45,414 bases of DNA from contig VMSZ01000062.1 of assembly GCA_013791885.1 (NCBI GenBank), positions 1-45,414 on the forward strand, written 5' to 3'. Positions 25,537 through 34,069 of the stretch are shown here, in pieces. Position 1 is the first letter of the stretch. Every line of letters begins with the position of its first letter. The stretch comes from Sulfurimonas sp. Lineage in GTDB: Bacteria; Campylobacterota; Campylobacteria; Campylobacterales; Sulfurimonadaceae. The position numbers were made by a program, and so were the translations under genes. A model generated the notes under the pieces. That model made no database searches, was not told where the DNA came from, and saw only the letters and a program-made list of their open reading frames with translations.

Positions 25537-25614
25537 CTTCGCTTTGACCGCTATGGTCACTACTGTGCTAAAGCACGATGCAGAAAATCACTAAATGATT
25601 TTCTGTGAAAGCTT
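25537..25614 (+). repeat. Structured intergenic repeat, copy B (beside hemN)
   Basis: A 78-bp element aligned with copy A: CTTCGCT at the start, TGAAAGCTT at the end. Hairpins: TGACC/GGTCA (25545-25549 with 25555-25559), GTGC/GCAC (25565-25568 with 25573-25576), and a perfect 10-bp stem (25581-25590 with 25596-25605) around loop CTAAA. In the first two stems most bases differ from copy A but still pair. It lies 40 bp from the hemN start, in the orientation opposite to hemN. A further small hairpin (25615-25628) follows. Confidence 0.75.
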
Positions 25615-25696
25615 ACCTCTTCAGAGGTGAAAATTTTATAATTTCATATATGTTTGACGCGATTATCCCTAAACTTTACTAATAAACGAATAAATT

Positions 25697-27406
25697 TTAC
25701 TCAGCAAATGTTCCGGCTAATCTTTGATACACTTCGCTGCTTTCCAGCAACTCTTGGTGCGAACCGCTTGCAACAATCTTGCCTTTTTGGAGTACAAGAA
25801 TTTTATCTGCATGTTCAATCGTACTGAGTCTATGTGCAATTGTAATAGTGATTTTATCTTTTGTGTAACTATCAAGCGCTGCGTGAATACGTTTTTCACT
25901 CTCATTGTCGAGCGCTGATGTTGCTTCATCAAAGAGTATGAGCGAGGAGTGTTTATAGATTGCTCTTGCAATTGCTAAACGCTGTCTTTGACCTCCGGAG
26001 AGATTCACACCGAACTCTTCCATTAGCGTATGAATTCCATCTTTGAGTGAGGCAACAAACTCGCTCGCATCTGCAAGTTTCAGGGCTTCATCGACTCTTT
26101 TTTCATCTATTTCCTGTCCATACGCAACATTCGCGGCAAGCGTATCCTGAAAAATATAAATACGCTGAGAAACTAGCGAAATATGATGTTTAAGTGAACT
26201 GTTTTCATACTCTTTAATGTTCGTTCCGTTGATAAGTACACTTCCGCTGTCTGGGTCATAAAAACGCAGAATCATATTAATAAAAGTAGATTTTCCGCCT
26301 CCGCTGTCACCGACGAGAGCAATGTTCTCTCCTTTTTTAATGGAGAGTGAAATATCGTCTAATAGGTTGTATCCGCTGTATTTGAGCACGACATTTTTGT
26401 ACTCTATACTCGTAATATCTTCATTTAGAACTTTTGTGCCATTTGTAATACGGTTTTTGGTATCTAGCACTTCAAAAACTCTCTCACTCGCAGCTACCGC
26501 ATCTTGAACTTTTGAGTAAATAGAACCAATGCGTCGTACCGGCTGAAATACAAGTCCCACAGCCGTTAAAAACGCAGTAAATTCCCCAACACTCATACGC
26601 CCTTCATAAACCTCTTTCCCTCCGACAAAAATAACCGCTGCAAGTCCTGCCGCACCGATGATTTCCATGAGAGGAGAAACTATCTCACCGACATAAACTG
26701 TTTTCATGTTTATTTTAAAAAACTGCCAGTTTTGCAGACTAAAACGCTTTGTTTCATACTTTTCAGTTGCGTTTGCTTTGATGATTTCTGAGTTGTTAAA
26801 AACTTCAGTTAAGCGAGTAACAACATCTGCATTTTTTGCCTGAGAGCGGTGTGAATATTTTTTGAGTTTTTTGGCAATAAGAATTAAAGGATAAATCACT
26901 AAAGGCACTACAATAAGCGAATAAAACGCAAGCGTAGAGTTTAGATAAATAACATAAGCCATAAGCCCAACAACCGTCAGTGTCTCACGAAAAAGCTCAG
27001 GAAGCATATTTGAAACAAAATACTGAATGCGCCCAATATCGTTTGTCACCCGTGAGATAAGCTCTCCACTTCTGTTTTTATACAAAAACTCCATATCCAG
27101 ACTGATGATTTTTCCAAGCAAAAGTTCTCTAAAACGTGTCACTATATGCTGACCTATGTAACTCATATAAACCGACTGAATGTAGCGTCCGACTGCTTTG
27201 ACAAAATAGATTCCGACCAAACCAAAAGGAATCAAGTAGAGCATCTCCTCTTTTTTAGCAATGAACATATCGTCCATAAGCGGCTTCATTATGTGTGCTG
27301 TTGCGGTTGTTGCGGAAACCGTTAAAATAATGCCAAAAAGAACAAAAATATATTGTAATTTATACTCTTTTATATAGGGCCAATAGCGTTTAAAAATTTG
27401 TTTCAA
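25697..27406 (-). CDS. msbA: MsbA-type lipid/lipopolysaccharide ABC transporter
   Basis: A 569-residue half transporter: six transmembrane helices (about 1-310) fused to an ATPase domain. Walker A G-D-S-G-G-G-K-S-T (366-374), signature L-S-G-G-Q (469-473), Walker B L-I-L-F-D-E-A (489-495) and switch His (525). Length and domain order match MsbA, which flips core-lipid A across the inner membrane. Neighbouring envelope polysaccharide genes support a lipid-linked saccharide substrate. The following (upstream) gene in the operon is the LTA-synthase-like enzyme, 16 bp away. A peptide or drug exporter cannot be fully excluded from sequence. Confidence 0.85.
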   Translation of the reverse strand: MKQIFKRYWPYIKEYKLQYIFVLFGIILTVSATTATAHIMKPLMDDMFIAKKEEMLYLIPFGLVGIYFVKAVGRYIQSVYMSYIGQHIVTRFRELLLGKIISLDMEFLYKNRSGELISRVTNDIGRIQYFVSNMLPELFRETLTVVGLMAYVIYLNSTLAFYSLIVVPLVIYPLILIAKKLKKYSHRSQAKNADVVTRLTEVFNNSEIIKANATEKYETKRFSLQNWQFFKINMKTVYVGEIVSPLMEIIGAAGLAAVIFVGGKEVYEGRMSVGEFTAFLTAVGLVFQPVRRIGSIYSKVQDAVAASERVFEVLDTKNRITNGTKVLNEDITSIEYKNVVLKYSGYNLLDDISLSIKKGENIALVGDSGGGKSTFINMILRFYDPDSGSVLINGTNIKEYENSSLKHHISLVSQRIYIFQDTLAANVAYGQEIDEKRVDEALKLADASEFVASLKDGIHTLMEEFGVNLSGGQRQRLAIARAIYKHSSLILFDEATSALDNESEKRIHAALDSYTKDKITITIAHRLSTIEHADKILVLQKGKIVASGSHQELLESSEVYQRLAGTFAE

Positions 27407-27422
27407 ATATTTTCCTAATTGT

Positions 27423-29405
27423 TTACTTGTGTGATTGTATCAAGTATTCTGTAACCGCCAAAGAAGCTTTGTAGTATTCTTGGCATTTTTGCTGGCTCGG
27501 AGTTGTTGCTTTTCCCATTTCAAAGCCGCCGTCATTGCTCATTATAACACCGGCATCATTAAACCCGCAATGTAGAACACTTTCATCAAGAAGATTTGTG
27601 CCTACGCATGTGTAGTTCGCATCACTTAAGGTAAGGTTGTAAAGCGTCGGGAAGATGTCTTTATGCGACGAAGCCAAAGAGGTATTGATTGCGCTTTTTG
27701 GCTTCAAATATTCCGGAAGATAGAGATAAAAAGGAACTTTTTTTGTTTGCGTAAAGTGATTTTCATAACGCATATTTCCCTCTATAGTGTTGTTGTCGGC
27801 TGTAAACGCAACCACTGTATTTTTGGCAAGCGCCGAACCTTTGATCTTGTCTAAAAATTCCCCTGCCATATCTACGGCATACGCATAATCTTTAAATCGC
27901 TGCTCTATTAAAGAAATATCGCTTGTAATATGTGCCCGTAAATCATCCGAGACTTCAAGTCTGTTAGACTTGTAATCTGCGGGGATTTTGTACGGAGGAT
28001 GGTTGTTTGTGGTGAGAACAAAAATCAACTGCGGTTTGCTTGCGTTTTGGAGTTTTTGCTCAATGTATTTGTAAAGATAACCATCAAATACGCCCCAATC
28101 ATGGGAAATATCTGCAATATTTTCACCTAAAGCATTGGCAATTGTTCCCTTCCCTGCCACAGAATCAAAGCCCTGCTTAAGAGCAAAACTGCCAATATTT
28201 CTCCAAGAGAGATCTCCGCCATACACAAATGTAGTTTCATATCCTGCGTTTTTGTAGACTTTGGCACTCGCTTGTCTAAAAGATGTATTTATATATTCAC
28301 TTTGTGCAAATGAAGTCGATTCAGGGCGTGCAGCTATGTTTAAAAGTACGGGTTCCAATGAGACAATTGTCCCGTTTGAAGCAGAGATGAAATTCGTAAA
28401 AAGCGTATCTTCTTTAAAGTGCTTATTAAGCCTTCCCAAGATGTTAAAACTTTCACTCTGGTAATCCAAAAGCGGCATCCCAAAACTCTCAACCATCACA
28501 ACGACAACATGAGGCTGTTTCTCTTGTAATAGCTTGTTTGGCTGCGTTTTATGATTGAGATTGCCAAGAAGGTCGCTTCGGTTAATCTCCTGCGTTTGCA
28601 TATAAACTTCAAATGCTCTGTCTATTTTACCGTTATAGCCAACTTTTTTTATAAGGTCATAATTGCCCGACTTGCTCTTAGAATACTGCTCGTAAGAGTT
28701 GATGATGGCATAAGCAGAAGTCTGAGGAAGTCTGTTAATAAAAGGATTGGCACTGACGTCCTGAATGTTGTAAGCAAGAGGAAACATGCTCACAGAGCCG
28801 CGTCCCAAAAGAGCAGTTAAAACAATAAGTAAAAGAAAAAAACCGAGTTGCTTGTAGATGTTCCAAGACGGCTTCAATGCCTGCTTTTCCTTAATAATAT
28901 TAAAGACTAAAAAGCTTAAAAACGCAAAATAGACAAGCAGTAAAAAAGCAAAAAGCGGCACATTATAGTTCGCAAACGCAGTGTTTATAAGCGCCTGCGT
29001 GTCATCATCGAATACACCAAATATCATAAGCGTTGCATGCTCGCCGAAGTAAGAGAGATAGACTAAATCCATGAGTGTTATAAGCGTCAAAACAGTGAGA
29101 AAAAAGAGAAAATAAACCCTAAAAAAAGTGTACAAATATTTATGTAAAAACTTAAGATTTAAAAGCCAAACAATAAAAACAAGGAGAATTGCACCTGCGT
29201 TTATATACGCCACTATGCTCGCATCGAGCCGTACACCGAGCCAAAACGCAGCTAAAGTCTCTGCCACATCGTACGAAAAAGTGTTGCTGTACGCCACAAA
29301 AATGTAGAGCCGAACCAATGACATGAGCCCTAAAACGACCAAAGAAAGCTTCAAAAACGAATAAAGAAGATTGATTAAAAATGAGAAATAATTATTTTTT
29401 TGCAT
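27423..29405 (-). CDS. LTA synthase-like alkaline-phosphatase-superfamily phosphotransferase
   Basis: A 660-residue protein: five N-terminal transmembrane helices (to about residue 215) and a large periplasmic sulfatase-type domain. The family is LtaS/OpgB/EptA-like and transfers phospho-groups from phospholipid headgroups to glycans. Visible: V-V-V-M-V-E-S-F-G (metal Glu), S-N-G-T-I-V-S-L-E-P (nucleophile Thr), N-N-H-P-P-Y-K-I-P and S-S-H-K-D-I-F-P-T-L. At the usual Asp-His metal pair the protein has D537-N538. In a Gram-negative the product is likely phosphoethanolamine- or phosphoglycerol-decorated polysaccharide rather than lipoteichoic acid. Same operon as msbA. Confidence 0.82.
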   Translation of the reverse strand: MQKNNYFSFLINLLYSFLKLSLVVLGLMSLVRLYIFVAYSNTFSYDVAETLAAFWLGVRLDASIVAYINAGAILLVFIVWLLNLKFLHKYLYTFFRVYFLFFLTVLTLITLMDLVYLSYFGEHATLMIFGVFDDDTQALINTAFANYNVPLFAFLLLVYFAFLSFLVFNIIKEKQALKPSWNIYKQLGFFLLLIVLTALLGRGSVSMFPLAYNIQDVSANPFINRLPQTSAYAIINSYEQYSKSKSGNYDLIKKVGYNGKIDRAFEVYMQTQEINRSDLLGNLNHKTQPNKLLQEKQPHVVVVMVESFGMPLLDYQSESFNILGRLNKHFKEDTLFTNFISASNGTIVSLEPVLLNIAARPESTSFAQSEYINTSFRQASAKVYKNAGYETTFVYGGDLSWRNIGSFALKQGFDSVAGKGTIANALGENIADISHDWGVFDGYLYKYIEQKLQNASKPQLIFVLTTNNHPPYKIPADYKSNRLEVSDDLRAHITSDISLIEQRFKDYAYAVDMAGEFLDKIKGSALAKNTVVAFTADNNTIEGNMRYENHFTQTKKVPFYLYLPEYLKPKSAINTSLASSHKDIFPTLYNLTLSDANYTCVGTNLLDESVLHCGFNDAGVIMSNDGGFEMGKATTPSQQKCQEYYKASLAVTEYLIQSHK

Positions 29406-29468
29406 GCGAAATTATACCTTTTTAATGATACTTTTTGTAGAATGACATACTTTCAAAAAAGGCAAAAA

Positions 29469-30335
29469 ATGAAAAAACGTATATTGGTTACCGGTGGAGC
29501 CGGTTTTGTAGGTTCACATCTCTGTGAGAGATTGGCTCAGGACCCAAATTATGAAGTTTTTTCACTAGACAACTACTTTACAGGAAGCAAAAATAACCAT
29601 GTTCCCAATGTTACATACATTGAGGGTCTTACGGCAGATATTGATAAATTAGTGACATTTGTGCCAGACATGGTCTATCACCTTGGCGAATACTCAAGAG
29701 TTGAGCAGAGTTTTGATGACATTGAAAAAGTGTGGAAATTCAACAAAGACGGGATTTTCGCTGTTTTAGAATTTGTCCGCAAAGCCGGCTGTAAAATACT
29801 CTACGCTGGAAGCTCTACAAAATTTGGAGACGGCGGACTTGGACGCAGTGCAAGCCCCTACGCCTGGACCAAAGCAACAAACACAGAACTTGTCATGAAC
29901 TACGGAACATGGTTTAACGTTCCTTATGCAATTACCTACTTTTACAATGTTTACGGGCCAAGAGAAATCCAAACAGGGAAATATGCAACACTCATCGCCC
30001 TCTTTAAAGAGAAGATGAAAAATAATGAACCGCTCACCATTGTAAGCCCAGGCGCACAAAAAAGAAACTTTACGCACATAGATGACATCATCAACGGTCT
30101 TATTCTTGTCGGCGAAAACGGCTACGGCGACGAATTTGGCATAGGAAGTCCTGAAGCCTACAGCATTAAAGAGATAGCAGAGATGTTCGGTGGTAAAATA
30201 GAAATGTTACCTGAGAGAAAAGGCAACCGTATGACAGCTGATGTAATGACATCAAAGACCGAAGCACTTGGGTGGAAGCCGACGAAAACGATTAGAGAAT
30301 ATATAGAAGAGCAGAGAATCAAGGCTTGGAAGTAG
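29469..30335 (+). CDS. NAD-dependent sugar epimerase/dehydratase (extended SDR)
   Basis: A 288-residue enzyme. I chose the ATG at 29469, which has AAAAAAGG 6 bp upstream and starts M-K-K-R-I-L-V-T-G-G-A-G-F-V-G-S-H; a longer frame from 29400 would overlap the divergent gene. NAD site T-G-G-A-G-F-V-G, catalytic Y-A-W-T-K, and F-Y-N-V-Y-G-P-R-E are standard for UDP-glucose 4-epimerase-type SDRs. It is shorter than GalE (about 338) and the usual D-L-x-D loop reads unusually, so the substrate is uncertain. It opens the rightward polysaccharide gene run, divergent from the LTA-synthase-like gene by about 60 bp. Confidence 0.85.
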   Translation: MKKRILVTGGAGFVGSHLCERLAQDPNYEVFSLDNYFTGSKNNHVPNVTYIEGLTADIDKLVTFVPDMVYHLGEYSRVEQSFDDIEKVWKFNKDGIFAVLEFVRKAGCKILYAGSSTKFGDGGLGRSASPYAWTKATNTELVMNYGTWFNVPYAITYFYNVYGPREIQTGKYATLIALFKEKMKNNEPLTIVSPGAQKRNFTHIDDIINGLILVGENGYGDEFGIGSPEAYSIKEIAEMFGGKIEMLPERKGNRMTADVMTSKTEALGWKPTKTIREYIEEQRIKAWK

Positions 30336-30374
30336 CGTTTTTATAGTAATGTTACAAAAAATTGGAGAGGCACG

Positions 30375-30443
30375 ATGAGACTTTATAGAGAACAGATTGA
30401 AGCGTTAAACAATAAACTAATGACACTCTCTGGAGAAGTATAA
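30375..30443 (+). CDS. Possible 22-residue small ORF before the glycosyltransferase gene
   Basis: An ATG frame encodes MRLYREQIEALNNKLMTLSG plus E-V. It has a strong ribosome-binding site (GGAGAGG, 30364-30370) five bases upstream, and its last codons contain the ribosome-binding site (GGAGAA) of the next gene, whose ATG lies 3 bp after the stop. That suits a translationally coupled leader peptide, or the remnant start of a deleted gene. I do not recognise the sequence. Confidence 0.4.
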   Translation: MRLYREQIEALNNKLMTLSGEV

Positions 30444-30446
30444 AAT

Positions 30447-31268
30447 ATGAAGATTACAATCATTATCTCAGTATATAAAGATGTTCCTGCACTAGACTTG
30501 ATTATTCACTCTCTGCTCAATCAAACACATGAAGTTGATGAGATCATTATCTCCGAAGATGGTAACAGCCAAGAGATGAGCGAATACTCTGCATCGCTCA
30601 AAAATGCCAAAATCAAACATCTTTCTCAAGAAGATAAAGGCTGGCAAAAAAACAGAGCACTCAATCGTGCCATTGCTGCGAGCACAGGAGATTATCTCAT
30701 CTTTATAGATGGCGATTGCATACCTTATCCTACTTTTATCGAGTCACATAAACTACTGGCACAAAAAAATGCTGTGCTATGTGGAAGAAGAAGTGAACCT
30801 GGAGAAAAGTTTTCACATCTCCTTCGAACAAAAGAACTTTCTGTAAAAGATTTTGTTTCAAACTACATCTCAAACTATTTTCAATTGAAAAATGACGGCA
30901 TAAGACATTATGACGATGGAATCTATCTTCACCCTAGTTCATCTCTTTTAAAACTAATCAAAAAATTTCGTAAAAAAGAAAATCACATCGTCGGATGTAA
31001 CTTTTCATGCTGGAAAAGTGATATGGAAAAAATCAACGGTTTTGATGAAGATTTTTTGATGCCAACAACTGGAGAAGATACAGATATAGAGCGACGAATG
31101 CGACATTTTGGCATAAAAATGAATTCATGCAGATACAGCGCAAATGTAATTCATCTATATCATAAAAAGATTTTTAACAACGAAATATCAACACAAACAA
31201 AAGCACTCATGGAAAATAAAAAAGATATTTTTGTTTGTAAAAATGGACTCAAAAAGGAAGAAATTTGA
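30447..31268 (+). CDS. Glycosyltransferase family 2, with galactosyltransferase-type C-terminus
   Basis: A 273-residue GT-A enzyme. N-terminal I-I-I-S-V-Y-K-D, acceptor-side S-E-D-G-N, metal-binding D-G-D-C (about residues 92-95) and a C-terminal segment V-G-C-N-F-S-C-W-K-S-D-x-x-x-I-N-G-F-D-E-D-F with G-E-D-T-D-I-E-R-R, as in chondroitin-polymerase-like and many polysaccharide transferases. It is cytosolic and adds one sugar to the growing lipid-linked glycan. Donor and linkage cannot be read from sequence. It is followed 24 bp later by the pyruvyltransferase-like gene. Confidence 0.88.
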   Translation: MKITIIISVYKDVPALDLIIHSLLNQTHEVDEIIISEDGNSQEMSEYSASLKNAKIKHLSQEDKGWQKNRALNRAIAASTGDYLIFIDGDCIPYPTFIESHKLLAQKNAVLCGRRSEPGEKFSHLLRTKELSVKDFVSNYISNYFQLKNDGIRHYDDGIYLHPSSSLLKLIKKFRKKENHIVGCNFSCWKSDMEKINGFDEDFLMPTTGEDTDIERRMRHFGIKMNSCRYSANVIHLYHKKIFNNEISTQTKALMENKKDIFVCKNGLKKEEI

Positions 31269-31292
31269 AAAAATATGCGAGGAATACTTTAA

Positions 31293-32147
31293 ATGTCAAT
31301 GAAAAAAATTAAAATAAAAATCAAAGCATTTACAAATAAAATTCTTGATTTTTATTTTAATGATGAAGATTATATAAAACTGTTTTGGTTCAACGGGACA
31401 AAAAACTTTGGGGATTTGTTGAACCCTGTACTACTGAAAGAACTCACAGGAAAAAAAATAAAATTTGTTAAACCTAAATACTACCATCATACAAACTTTC
31501 TAGCTGTTGGTTCAATTTTGGATGTAGCTTCCAAAGACAGTATAGTATGGGGTTCTGGGTTTATTAACGATGAAAAAAAATGTTATCAAACCCCTAAAAA
31601 AATATGTGCGGTAAGAGGCCCAAAAACAAGAGAAGTGCTTCTATCTCAAGGAATAGATTGTCCGGAAGTATATGGTGATCCCGGTTTACTTTTACCAATG
31701 ATTTATAATCCTAAAAAAGAGAAAAAATATAAATTAGGTATTATTCCTCATTATGTAGATAAAAACAATCCTTGGCTATCTCAATTTGAGTCTGATGAAA
31801 ACATCAAAATTATAGATATTCAAAATGAAAATGTATTCGCATTTATTGATGAAGTACTAAGCTGTGAAAAAATCGCTTCAAGCTCGCTTCATGGGATAAT
31901 CACTGCCGATGCGTACAGTATCCCTTCTCTTTGGTTGGAATTTTCAGATAGAGTTGTTGGAAATGGATTTAAATTTTTAGACTATTTTCTTTCCGTAAAT
32001 CGCATCGATTCAAAACCACTAATAATAAAAGATGACACGGACATAAGTAAGTTGTATTCATCTTTTTATGACTATAAAATCGATATTGACTTAAATAAAC
32101 TTTTAAAAGCGGCACCCTTTACAATTAAAAATACATTTAAATTCTGA
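31293..32147 (+). CDS. Polysaccharide pyruvyl transferase family protein
   Basis: A 284-residue protein with family marks: N-F-G-D-L-L-N-P near the start, I-V-W-G-S-G-F-I, A-V-R-G-P-K-T-R-E-V-L, V-Y-G-D-P-G-L-L-L-P and A-S-S-S-L-H-G-I-I-T-A-D-A-Y. Members either add ketal pyruvate from phosphoenolpyruvate to a sugar of a surface polysaccharide or act as related GT-B transferases. GAGGA precedes the ATG at 31293 by 9 bp; an alternative in-frame ATG lies two codons later. It would add negative charge to the glycan made by this locus. Confidence 0.85.
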   Translation: MSMKKIKIKIKAFTNKILDFYFNDEDYIKLFWFNGTKNFGDLLNPVLLKELTGKKIKFVKPKYYHHTNFLAVGSILDVASKDSIVWGSGFINDEKKCYQTPKKICAVRGPKTREVLLSQGIDCPEVYGDPGLLLPMIYNPKKEKKYKLGIIPHYVDKNNPWLSQFESDENIKIIDIQNENVFAFIDEVLSCEKIASSSLHGIITADAYSIPSLWLEFSDRVVGNGFKFLDYFLSVNRIDSKPLIIKDDTDISKLYSSFYDYKIDIDLNKLLKAAPFTIKNTFKF

Positions 32148-32195
32148 AACTATAGATAACTCTTAGATACAAATTTTATTTACAAAGGAAAATAA

Positions 32196-32969
32196 TTGAA
32201 AGTACTACTATTAGCCGGTGGCTTGGGGACAAGACTTAGCGAAGAGACAGATATTAGACCAAAGCCGATGGTCGAAATCGGTGGTAAGCCGATACTCTGG
32301 CATATTATGAAATGCTATTCACAATATGGTTTTAATGATTTTGTCATTTTACTCGGATATAAAGGTTATTTTATAAAAGAGTATTTTGCTAATTATTTTC
32401 TTCACCAAAGTGATGTGACTATCGATATGCGAGATGGGAAGATGGAAGTTTTAAACAACTCCAGTGAGCCTTGGAAAGTTACATTGCTTGATACCGGACT
32501 TAATAGTATGACAGGTGGAAGGGTAAAAAGAGCACAAGAGTTTGTGGGAAATGAACCATTTATGCTTACATACGGAGATGGGGTCAGTGATGTAAATATA
32601 GAAGAATTAGTTAAATTTCACAAATCTCATGGAAAAGCAATGACTATGACATCTGCTCAGCCAGAAGGAAGATTCGGTGCTCTTAATATCGAAGAGAACA
32701 ATTAGGTAACGCATTTCCTCGAAAAACCAAAAGGAGATGGTGGTTGGATAAACGCAGGGTTCTTTATCTGTGAACCTAAAGTTTTTGATTATATCACGGA
32801 TGGTGACAGTACGATTTTTGAACAAGCACCACTTCAGAACCTGGCACAAGATGGTGAAATATTTACTTTTAAGCATGACGGTTTTTGGAAACCTATGGAT
32901 TCTTTAAAAGATAAAAATGATTTAAATAAACTCTGGGACACAAATAAAGCCCCATGGAAAACTTGGTAA
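32196..32969 (+). pseudogene. rfbF: Glucose-1-phosphate cytidylyltransferase with in-frame TAG
   Basis: The enzyme makes CDP-glucose, the first step to CDP-3,6-dideoxyhexoses. TTG start with AAAGGA upstream. The N-terminal half is intact (L-L-L-A-G-G-L-G-T-R-L-S-E-E-T, R-P-K-P-M-V-E-I-G-G-K-P-I). A TAG occupies codon 170 (32703-32705). The same frame then continues without a break: V-T-H-F-L-E-K-P-K-G-D-G-G-W-I-N-A-G-F-F to a TAA at 32967-32969, giving 257 codons in total, the normal RfbF length. One base change (for example CAG or AAG to TAG) explains it. The truncated 169-residue product lacks the sugar-binding E-K-P and G-W-I-N-A-G-F-F parts. True nonsense mutation, strain mixture or sequencing error are all possible. 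Neighbouring rfbG and rfbH are intact. Confidence 0.85.
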
Positions 32970-34069
32970 TGCAAAGTTTATTTTCTGGAATCTATAAAGA
33001 TAAAACAGTATTGGTTACAGGGCATACTGGATTTAAGGGTTCATGGCTTGTTTACTGGCTAAAGCAAATGGGTGCCAAAGTTGTAGGTTATTCACTTGAA
33101 GCACCAACTACACCAAACCACATAGAACTCTTAAAACTTGATATTGTTTCTGTTATTGGAGACATCAGAGATTTAGAGAAATTAAATGAAACATTTAAAA
33201 CTTACAAACCAGATATAGTTTTTCATCTAGCTGCTCAACCATTAGTGAGACTCTCTTACGAAAACCCGATAGAAACATACGAAACAAATGTAATAGGAAC
33301 GCTTAAAGTATTCGAAGCTTGCAGAAAAAACAATGTAAAAGCTATAGTAAATATCACAAGTGATAAAGCTTATGAAAACAAAGAGTGGATTTGGGGATAT
33401 AGAGAAAATGACCCTATGGGTGGGTATGACCCGTATAGCTCAAGTAAAGGGTGTGCAGATTTATTAGCCAACTCTTACAGAAACTCTTATTTTAATCCAA
33501 AAGAGTACAAAAAATCTCACAATACTTTACTTGCATCTTGCAGAGCCGGTAATGTCATCGGCGGTGGTGACTGGGCAAAAGACAGGCTCATAACAGATAT
33601 TATGCTTTCAGTATCTCAAGGGAAAAAAGTAAGCATTCGCAATCCAAACGCAACGCGCCCTTGGCAGCATGTACTTGAGCCACTTAGCGGGTATTTACAT
33701 ATTGGTCAAAAACTTCTTGAAGAAAAGCAGGAGTTCGGTGAAGCTTGGAACTTTGGACCAAGTGATGAGGGAAGCATTACGGTTGAAGTTGTAGTGAAAA
33801 ATGTAAAAAAACATTGGGACAAGATAGACTATGAAATCAATAGAGACCCACACCAACTTCATGAAGCGAATCTTCTAAAACTAGATTGTTCCAAAGCGCA
33901 TATTTTATTAAAATGGAAAGATGTGTGGGATAGTGAAACGACTTTTGAAAAAACAGTTAAATGGTATAAATCTTATTATGAAAGTGATAAAGTATTTTTA
34001 ACTTTAGAGGATTTAGAAAGTTATGTGCATGATGCAAAAGCTAAAAACATAGAGTGGGCGATTAGCTAA
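32969..34069 (+). CDS. rfbG: CDP-glucose 4,6-dehydratase
   Basis: A 366-residue extended SDR that converts CDP-glucose to CDP-4-keto-6-deoxyglucose. N-terminal V-L-V-T-G-H-T-G-F-K-G-S-W-L is specific to RfbG, as are the catalytic Y-S-S-S-K within D-P-Y-S-S-S-K-G-C-A-D and the A-G-N-V-I-G-G-G-D-W-A-K-D-R segment. I use the ATG at 32969, which overlaps the rfbF stop as TAATG; an in-frame ATG at 32954 lies inside rfbF. It is followed with no gap by the next reductase gene. Confidence 0.93.
   Translation: MQSLFSGIYKDKTVLVTGHTGFKGSWLVYWLKQMGAKVVGYSLEAPTTPNHIELLKLDIVSVIGDIRDLEKLNETFKTYKPDIVFHLAAQPLVRLSYENPIETYETNVIGTLKVFEACRKNNVKAIVNITSDKAYENKEWIWGYRENDPMGGYDPYSSSKGCADLLANSYRNSYFNPKEYKKSHNTLLASCRAGNVIGGGDWAKDRLITDIMLSVSQGKKVSIRNPNATRPWQHVLEPLSGYLHIGQKLLEEKQEFGEAWNFGPSDEGSITVEVVVKNVKKHWDKIDYEINRDPHQLHEANLLKLDCSKAHILLKWKDVWDSETTFEKTVKWYKSYYESDKVFLTLEDLESYVHDAKAKNIEWAIS

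Noticed and set aside
29400-29468. Longer start of the SDR gene
   Set aside because: It would overlap the divergent LTA-synthase-like start; the ATG at 29469 begins right at the NAD-binding motif with a good ribosome-binding site.
33640-33660. AAACGCAA followed by ACGC as a possible local repeat
   Set aside because: Treated as one more member of the dispersed AAACGCAR family; no local array.
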